NCBI GenBank assembly: GCA_036365145.1
Contig: JAEOAD010000240.1
Coordinates: 62,001 to 126,000 of the forward strand
From: Orientallactaga sibirica
Lineage: Eukaryota; Chordata; Mammalia; Rodentia; Dipodidae
Direction of reading: 5' to 3'
Length of the DNA stretch: 64,000 bases
Made by a program: the position numbers and the translations under genes. Below are positions 11,901-20,900 of the stretch, piece by piece. A model generated the notes under the pieces. That model saw only the letters and a program-made list of their open reading frames with translations, was not told the origin of the DNA and ran no database searches. How positions within the stretch are numbered: the first letter of the stretch is position 1; every line of letters starts with the position of its first letter.

Positions 11901-14900
11901 AAGTGTTAAAAACAAAATGGAGGATTTGTATGGCACAATGCCAGCTGGGAGCCAGACCGCATGCTAAAAAAAACCAGAAAGTGGCTTCAGTCTCTGGACC
12001 TGTCAACTTGAACAGACAGAGCGTTTGACAGTTACGGTCCCATGCTGGCTGAAATCTGCATTGAGATGGATGATCTGTCTGGAGACAGGCTGTCATTGGT
12101 CACAAAGGGGACCATGTTTACAATGATTGGCCTTTAAATGTTTTAAGCCCCTATACTCTTTTAATAAACAGGAGTTTTGCAGCTTAAATTCTGCCTTCCA
12201 CTGAGTACAATTTACAATGAGTCTGTGTTGTGATGCCGCGCCTCTCACCCCTGTGGTAGTTTGAATATATGGCCCCAATATATTCAATGTTTTATTATTT
12301 TATAGTTTGCATCTGCAGTCACCTTGATGGAGGCAATGCCACTGGGCATTAAGGTGTGATGGTGGGTTTGAGATTCCATTGTAAAGATATGCAAAGTGTG
12401 CCTAGGGGGAGTTCCTGAAGTGTGCTGTGGCTTTTGGCTGTAGCTTTGCTCTGTGTGCTGTGCGCCTGGTTGGTTTTTCTTTCTCTGCTTGGCCCTGTGA
12501 AGGCAGGCCAACTTCTTCTGCCATTATGAAACTTCCCCTGGATCTGTAAACTTCAATAAATATCCCTTCCTCCAAACAGTGCCTGGTCTGGAAGTTCATC
12601 TCAGTGAACCTGAAGCTGTCTACTACAGTAAAGTGGTACCAGGAGTGAGATGAACCTGACCATGTGGATATTCGTTTTTTGGAACCTTTGTTTTGGAGGA
12701 ATGGGCATGGACTTGGTGCTTGCAACTGAACATGCCTTCTGGAGTGGTAAGCCAAGTATTATGGACTATTTTGATGAGAGTTTGAGAATGCTAAGTGCAG
12801 ACAGTATTGAACTTCGAGGCTTGGCTTATGAGCTTTCTAAGGAGAAGGAAAGACTGCAGAGGACTTTGTTGGAACTGGGATACTGGCATAAAGGATGGCT
12901 ACATTCAGCTATCCAGGCCCAGAAAGTTTGATCAAGGTTAAGTTTGTAATGGACTAATGTGCTTGGCTAAAGATATCAGACTGAGAGATTTAAGATTTTA
13001 AGTTGGAAAACCTCAAGCAAGTTAAAATTAGAGGCACTGAGACTGGCTTTAGGTTACTGGAGCTGCTATTGTCAACACATTAGTAATCTTAAGGAAAATG
13101 GAAGGAAGATGGCCTGACTGCTTTACATTAAAACAATGGAGATGATGCCTGAGGAAAGACTGTTAGAAATGCAAACTCTTTTGGAAAGAGTTGACTGAAG
13201 AAGGAACCTGCTTTTCAAAGCTATGATTTATTTCATCCCTGGATTAAGAATATGGCTGTGTCCTGCATACCTGGTATTAGTTTTGGAAGCATGAAAAATG
13301 CATGGAGTGATCATGAATTACACATGGTTCCAGGACCCGCTGCTGAGATGCGGCATGAGGCAGGGCATGAAGACCCTCAGGAATAGGCTGGAAGAGCCTT
13401 TGGACGATGGACCATGGTTTGCATGGAGATCTGAAGATATTTTGGAAATACCAGGACTATGCAAGGGCTACCATGGAATGCAGTGTTGGCAAGGGATGAA
13501 AGTTTTCCCTGGCTACTCTGCCCAGCTGGAGGGGCGGAATTGAAAAACCTGGAGACTGTCAGTCTCTGGTTCTATTGAACTTGAACTGCAGAAGTTTGAT
13601 GGTTACTGATGGTGGCTGAGTTTGCATTGTTCTAGTCTCTCCTTGCTATGCCTTGTACTAATTAAAAATGTTTACTCTGTGCCTTTATATGTTGAAAGTA
13701 TTTAACTTGTTTGATTTTACAGGACTCTCTATCTTAAATTTGAAATTGGACTGAGTACAATTTACAATGTGTGATAGTTATAAATCTATTGGGGGCCAGG
13801 GGCAAAATGTGGTAGTTTGAATATATGGCCCCCAATATATTCAGTATTTTATTAGTTTATAGTTTGCATCTGCAGTCACCTTGATGGAGGCAATGTCACT
13901 GGGCATTAAGGTGTGATGGTGGGTTTGAGATTCCATTGTAAAGATATGCAAAGTGTGCCTAGGGGGAGTTCCTGAAGTGTGCTGTGGCTTTTGGCTGTAG
14001 CTTTGCTCTGTGTGCTGTGCGCCTGGTTGGCTTTTCTTTCTCTGCTTGGCCCTGTGAAGGCAGGCCAACTTCTTCTGCCATTATGGAACTTCCCCTGGAT
14101 CTGTAAACTTCAATAAATAATATCCCTTCCTCCATAACTGTGCCTGGTCTGGAAGTTCATCTCAGTGAACCTGAAGCTGTCTACTACACCCCCCTATCCG
14201 GAAGAGACTCTACTGTCTCTCCTGGGCTGGCCCTAGGGGGAACCCCAACATAGATGCATGCGCCACTTTGTGCATCTGGCTTTTTGTGGCTACTAGGGAA
14301 TCAAACCTGGGTTTTTAGGTTTGCAGGCAAGCACCTTAATAGCTAAGCCATCTCTCTAACCCGTGAATATTCTTTCTTTTCAAACCTCTCAGCTGCTATT
14401 AAACCAAATGGTTCCCTCTTCTATTCTTTGGATATGCAATTCACAACTGATTTTTCACATACCCTGACACTACCAACATAGACCAAGTCTTTCTCCCATT
14501 ACTACTACAGACTTCTAGAATACATATGTGCATAAAAAGCCTGTCATAAATAGAATAAGTATCACCAGACATTCAGCTTTTAAAAGCTTATTCTATAAAA
14601 GAAGATATTGATAGGGAATAGAAGGAAGTTCCTGTTTTGTAGGCAGCTAGTTACAGGCCCAAGAGGATTAAACAGATAGTATGACTTGACAGAGTTGATG
14701 AACCCAGGTTTAAAGACAACAGAGTCTGGGAACTGAAATCTAAAAGGATGGCTCACATTGACATTTCCCTTCTCCCCTGCAAAAGTCAAAAGCCCTGACT
14801 CAAGCTGGGTGTGGTGGTGTACATCTTTAATCTCAGCACTTGGGAGGCAGAGGTAGGATGATTGCCATGAGTTCAAGGCCACCCTGAGACTACATAATGG

Positions 14901-17900
14901 ATTCCATGTCAGCCTGAGCTAGAGTGAGACCCTACATTGAAAAAAAAACAAAACAAAAACCCTAATTCAAGCTAACACACCAAACTCACCAGAAGGCCAG
15001 CTGGTGGATACAATCTTTTGTCTAACTCATGAGCCCCCCACTCCATATATTCAAAGTAACCAATCCAGTCTACTAGATTTGATGGCTAGTTAACACCCCC
15101 AAGGGTATGAAATCATTAGCCTACCAGGAGTCCCCTCATATACTCAAAGAAACCAATCTACTCTACCCCAATTGGATAATTTACATTCCCAAGGATATAA
15201 AAGCCCCAGAAAAGTTATGCTGCTATTGACTCAGGTGATTTTCTCCTTTACTTTCACTTACTTTTCTAATAAACCTTTGCTTAACTTGCCCTTCTACCAC
15301 ATTTGTATTTACACAGGTTGCAAGACAACAAACTTGAAGCCACTAGCTTGGGGCGTTTTGGTGAGCACTGAATGTCCAGGGTTCTAACCCCTAATCTAAG
15401 CCCATCCAGAGCCAAGAAAGGGTCTGTCTTTCTCAAACCACACAAGAGTATTCCCATAGTCATCCAAAATAAGATACTGATAGCTGGAACAGGCAATAGA
15501 AAACCACCAAAGTGGAAGACTTCCTTGTTGCTTAGTAACTTTTCTCTTGGAGGTAGAAGGAGTGAGAAAGAACATGAAGATCACAGCCACCAAGTCACTG
15601 AACACTAAACTCATGCACTTTCAGAAACTGAAGTATGAGTAGAATACAATGGACTTCTTTTACCATGTACTTTGTTATCTTCAGTGGTTTTCCAGATTCA
15701 TATAAAGCACCACAATGATTAATTAATGTCACAAATAACAAAGGATAGAGAGGGCTGGAGAGACAGATTAGCAGTTTAAGGCACTTGCCTGCAAAGCCAA
15801 AGGACCCAGGTTCAACTCCCCCGGACCCACGTAAGCTAGAAGATGCACAAGGTGGCACATCTGTTTGGAGTTTGTTTGCAGTGGCTGGAGGCCCTGGCAT
15901 TTCCATTCTCTCTCTCCCCCTTTCTCAAATAAATAAATAAAAATAAAATATTTTTTTAAAAAAGATAGAGAAAATCTAAACCAGATAGTAATTTTAGAAG
16001 CTTAGGCAGACAGCTGGAAATGCAATGAAAAGATTTTCTGGTTATATAGCTCACACACATTAAAAAAGTTATAGGTGTAATATGGCAGCTTACAGAAGTT
16101 CTTGCTGGCCAAATGTTAAATCCAGTCATTTCTAGCTGATAACAGGATGGTCTCAACTTTGTAAATAAAAACTTTTTTTCATAAATTTTATTTATTTATT
16201 TGAGAAAGAGAGAGAGAGAGACAAAGGGAGACAGAGAGAGAGAAAGAAAGAATATGGATGCACCAGGGCCTCCAGCCACTGCAACTGAATTCCAGATGCC
16301 TGTGCCACCTTGTGCATCTGGCGTATCTGGGTACAGGAGAATTGAATTTGGATCCATCCTTAGGCTTTGCAGGCAAGTGCCTGAACTTCTAAGCCATCTC
16401 TCCAGCCCCAATAAAAACTTCTAAAAGGTATAAAAATGTTATCCTAAATGATGTATCCTCCAAATGCTGTTGTTCTGAAGCAAAACCCAGTGTATACAGC
16501 CTTGGTTTGATGTCATCATACAACTTTTTGGTAAAACGATTTTTAAAGAACACATTGCAGCTAGGTAAGAGCTACTTAAAAGAACAGATTTACTTTTAAA
16601 TCACGGAATCATGGTTTCTCTGCATCAGTAACTTGAAACTAGACATGCATCTTAGGAAGTAGAAATTATATTAAGATACTTTTATCTTTAAACATATAAG
16701 CATACCTTGTTGAAAGCTGCTTTCTTCTAAATGCAAGTCAACATGTTCCTGAAGAATATGGTAATTTGTACAGATGAGCCCACACATAGGACAATTATAG
16801 AGTGGATGATCACAGTCTGTATTAAAGATATAAGCTGGTTTAATTTGTAGAATTTTTAGTTTTCACCCCATATCAGTGACTACTGACCACTTACTAAGTT
16901 CATCATACAAGTAAAAGGTCTTTATCACTAGATATGGACATGACAAAGCCTATCTACTACCCTCTAGTCTTATGACAAAAATAAAAGGTCTTTGAAATTG
17001 GACTTAAAAGCGGTTTTTTTTTTAACTCCAGGGTTAAAACAAAAAACATTACATCAAAGAACATAATAAACAATCATATCTGTAATCAAAATAAGAAAAT
17101 TAGAAAAGAAAATCAAAGTGGAAAGTAGGGCCAGTCTGGATATGATGTTTGGGGGCTACATTATCTGCACCTCACCATACAAAGTGGTACAATGCTGAAC
17201 TTAAGCAATGAGTATAAAGCTTGGCATTGGTGTCATACTTCCTTCTTGGGAGCAGAAGATTAAAGAGCTAGATCCATCAGATCTCCCCAGCACAGAAGAA
17301 TCAATACTTCTGCTTTGCAAGACTGAGGCCTAGAAAATAACAGGCCTAGAGGAGGGGCTCAGAATTGTGTGCATACACACAGTGAAAGCACTAAGGAATT
17401 CATACATGTCCAACATGGAAACAGAAATGCCACAATGAAGGAATCATGATGCTGTTAAATTGGAAGGACCATATGACAGAAAATCCCCATAAAAGATGAA
17501 TTCTAAATTATGAATTACAAACCTATTGTGAGGTCCAATGCTAAACAAAATAGTCCAGAAAAAGACAAACTAAACATGTGGTATCATATGCCTGAAATCT
17601 TAGCATTTTATTTTTTGAGAGAGTGAGAGAGAGAAAACTGGCATGCCAAGGCCTCGGTCACTGCAATCAAACTCTAGATGCTTGCGCCACCTAGTGGGCA
17701 TGTGTGACCCTGCACTTGCCTCACCTTTGTGCGTCTGGCTTACATGGGATCTGGAGAGTCAAACATAGATTCTTAGGCTTTGCAGGCAAGCACCTTAACC
17801 ACTAAGCCATCTCTCCAGCCTGTGAAATGCTAGCACTTTAAAAGCTGAGTTAGGAGAATCTGAGTTCAAGGCTAGCCTGGGCTACAAAATGAGACCCTGT

Positions 17901-20900
17901 TTCTAAGTAAATTAATTTAATAAAATACAAACAAATAAGAAAGCTAAATATAGTTACTAAATCTAACAATGTGCAATTTGGGAATATTATAAAAGTAATG
18001 GCATAAAAGTATCAATAAATTATGTACTGAGAATGTTTATTATAATGGCTGATTGTGGCAAAAATAATTATTTTAAGAAACTGAAGGATCGCTTCTTGGC
18101 CTTTTGGCTAAGATAAAGTGTAAAGAGACTGAAGAAAAAAAAACAAGAAATAAAAACAGACATCCATGAACTGAAGAAATTATCTGTGATTAAATGGAGT
18201 TATAAAAGCTATAAAAGAATGTAACATAAGTATCTTTAAGAGAACTGGATTACTGAAATAAAGAAGGGAATCTTTAAATATTTCTCAAAACAGTACTGAG
18301 ATTGTTGTAGTCAGTTCCAAATTGCTGGGATGAACATACAAACCAGACACAGTTTATAGGAAACAGGGGTTTATTTCAGCTTATAGATCTAAGGGAAGTT
18401 CCATCAATGGTGGAAAAAGCTGCTTCAATACATCCAAACAGAGAGAAAAACTTTAGCAAGCAATACACCAGCACCAGCACACAACAAAAAGCAGCAAGTA
18501 TAGACAGCAAGCAGGACCCCAAGCAGAACTCAAATCTCTCTCCATACCTTTGACCTGGAAATCAGATCTGCCACCAAACACACCTTTGGGCTGGACCCAA
18601 GGATCCGCCCCTGGTGACACCTCCTCCAGCCAGGTCACTGGAGATCCAAGTTACATTCCTTCTGTAAATGCACCATTGTTTTAGTAGTTTCTGTCAGTAA
18701 TCTTTCTTGAAATTCTAGATTCTTTGTTTTATTTATTGAAAATTTCAGCACATGGATAAGAATATTTTCCTAGCTCTTATACTGTGTTCATTCTTTGCAA
18801 CTTCGATATTAAGAGGAACGGTTCTTATACTCAGTTCATTCTCTGTGACTTGATAAAAAGAGAAATGGTTCTTTGCCTTCACTTTCAATCTTTACCCTAA
18901 TTTAGCCACCAATAACATAATTATATCCCTGATTTATCACCACTAGTAACAGCTTACTTCTGCAATCTCTATAACAAACATCCCTCTTCTATCTAGTTAT
19001 ATGTCTATCTCATTTCTTTGAGTTTTACCACTTTGTAGGGCTTTGGCCTAATTAAAAACTGCTACAAAGAATACATATAGAGTCCTTAAATTTTTTGTCA
19101 TTCATCTCTTATGAATTTTTATTTTCCAGCAGAGATTCTATGTATCCTGTATATGATAATCATTCCCTTAAACATTTTCAAACTCCTTTGTTTCATTTAC
19201 TGTACCGGAACATTAGTTGAGTCAAGTCATTTATCTATTGCATCTGTGTACCTCTAGTGACAACCAGGTCTCTTTTTTTTTTTTTTTCATTCAAAGCCAC
19301 ATGTGGCAATAGATTGCTGACAGTGTGCCAACACAGCAGTATCAGGCATTTCTCATTAGTCCAGGCAATGAATCTCTACTTGAATACTGAAGGGAAATCG
19401 ATGCACAACAATCCAAGTTAGTAAGATTAAGTAAGACTAGACATCTTAACAATATATACATAAAAATTGATAATCTAGTTCAGGCATGGCGGCACACACC
19501 TTTAATCCCAGGACTCAGGAGGCAGAGGTAGGAGGACTACAGTGAGCTCAAGAGGCCACCCTGAGACTACAAAGTGAATTCCAGGTCAACCTGGGCTAGA
19601 GCAAGACTCTGCCGTGACCTCCCCCCCAAAAAAGGATAATCTTTAAATTTGCAAAAGTTAAATAAGGGAACCATTCATTCCACTTTACAAAAGTTAAGGA
19701 AACTAACTAACATAACATGCAATAGGAATGTGAAAGAATTTTATGAAGGGATGCAAATGATAACCTTTATTAATATGAAAATAGATTTTTGCCTAATATT
19801 TCAACAGAATGGTCATAGAATTTGAAAACATAGTTCTCAAATACAAACAAAAGGGCTGGAGAGATGGCTTAGCGGTTAAGGCACCTGCCTGCTAAGTCTA
19901 AGAATGCTGGTTCCAATCTCCAGGTCCCATGTTTAGCCAGATGCAAAGTGATGCGAGGGCGCAATGCCGCACTTGCCCACAAGTGGGCGCACACATCTGG
20001 ATTTCGTTCACAGCAGCTGAGAGACTGCTGGCATGCCCAGCTCTATCTGTCTTCCTCTCTTCTCTCTATCTGTTTCTTCCTGTGTCTCTCTCCAAAAATA
20101 AATAAAAATAATAAAAAATACAAAAAATTTAAATACAAACAAAAAAGTAATGAAACTGTCTAATAATGAAAGTATGTTACAAAATTACAGTTAGTAAAAT
20201 AATGAGGTAGTAAGAAAACATCAGCTAAGTAAATAAAGAACTGAAAGACCATAAACTACTAAACTTACTAAAAGGTACTAAGAATTAGCATAGGAAAAAC
20301 TTAGACCCCAAATTCTCATAACATACACAATACACACAATATACATACATGCACAATTCAAATGGAGTATAAATATGTAAGACAAAAATATAAACATTAA
20401 GATATTTAGAAGATAGTATACATGGATATCTTTATGACCCCAGAGTCAAAAACATTGCTTTGGGCAATATATGGAAAGCAAATACAAAATTTAAATCCTG
20501 CAAAAAATCAAACCATAAGCAAAAGCTAAAGAACATAGCTGAATGAAGGATTAGCATTGAAAATATATTTAAGCAACAGAAAAATATAGGCAATAGGTAA
20601 GCAGACAAGAATATAAGAATTGAAAATGCACATAACAAAAACAGAATACCTAGTATAACATACACATCACAATAAAGGGGACTAACTGTGAAAAAGATAT
20701 AGATTTTACTGATAATCAGTAAAATGTACTAAAATTAATCTAGGCACTTTTTTTTTGCCTTTTACAAAGTTATCTGTGAAATATTTTACAAAAATTAAAT
20801 CAAATAGGTCATCACTCTAAATATAAAATGCAAAACTCAACCAAAATTATGATCCATAAAGGAGAAATTAGGTTGTACTTCACTGAAATTAAAATTTTCT

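Noticed and set aside
10236..12096. Frames of 65-129 codons such as 11707-12096
   Set aside because: They lie in the mosaic tracts, where the base sequence itself is doubtful, and combine words from SINE, MaLR and ERV.
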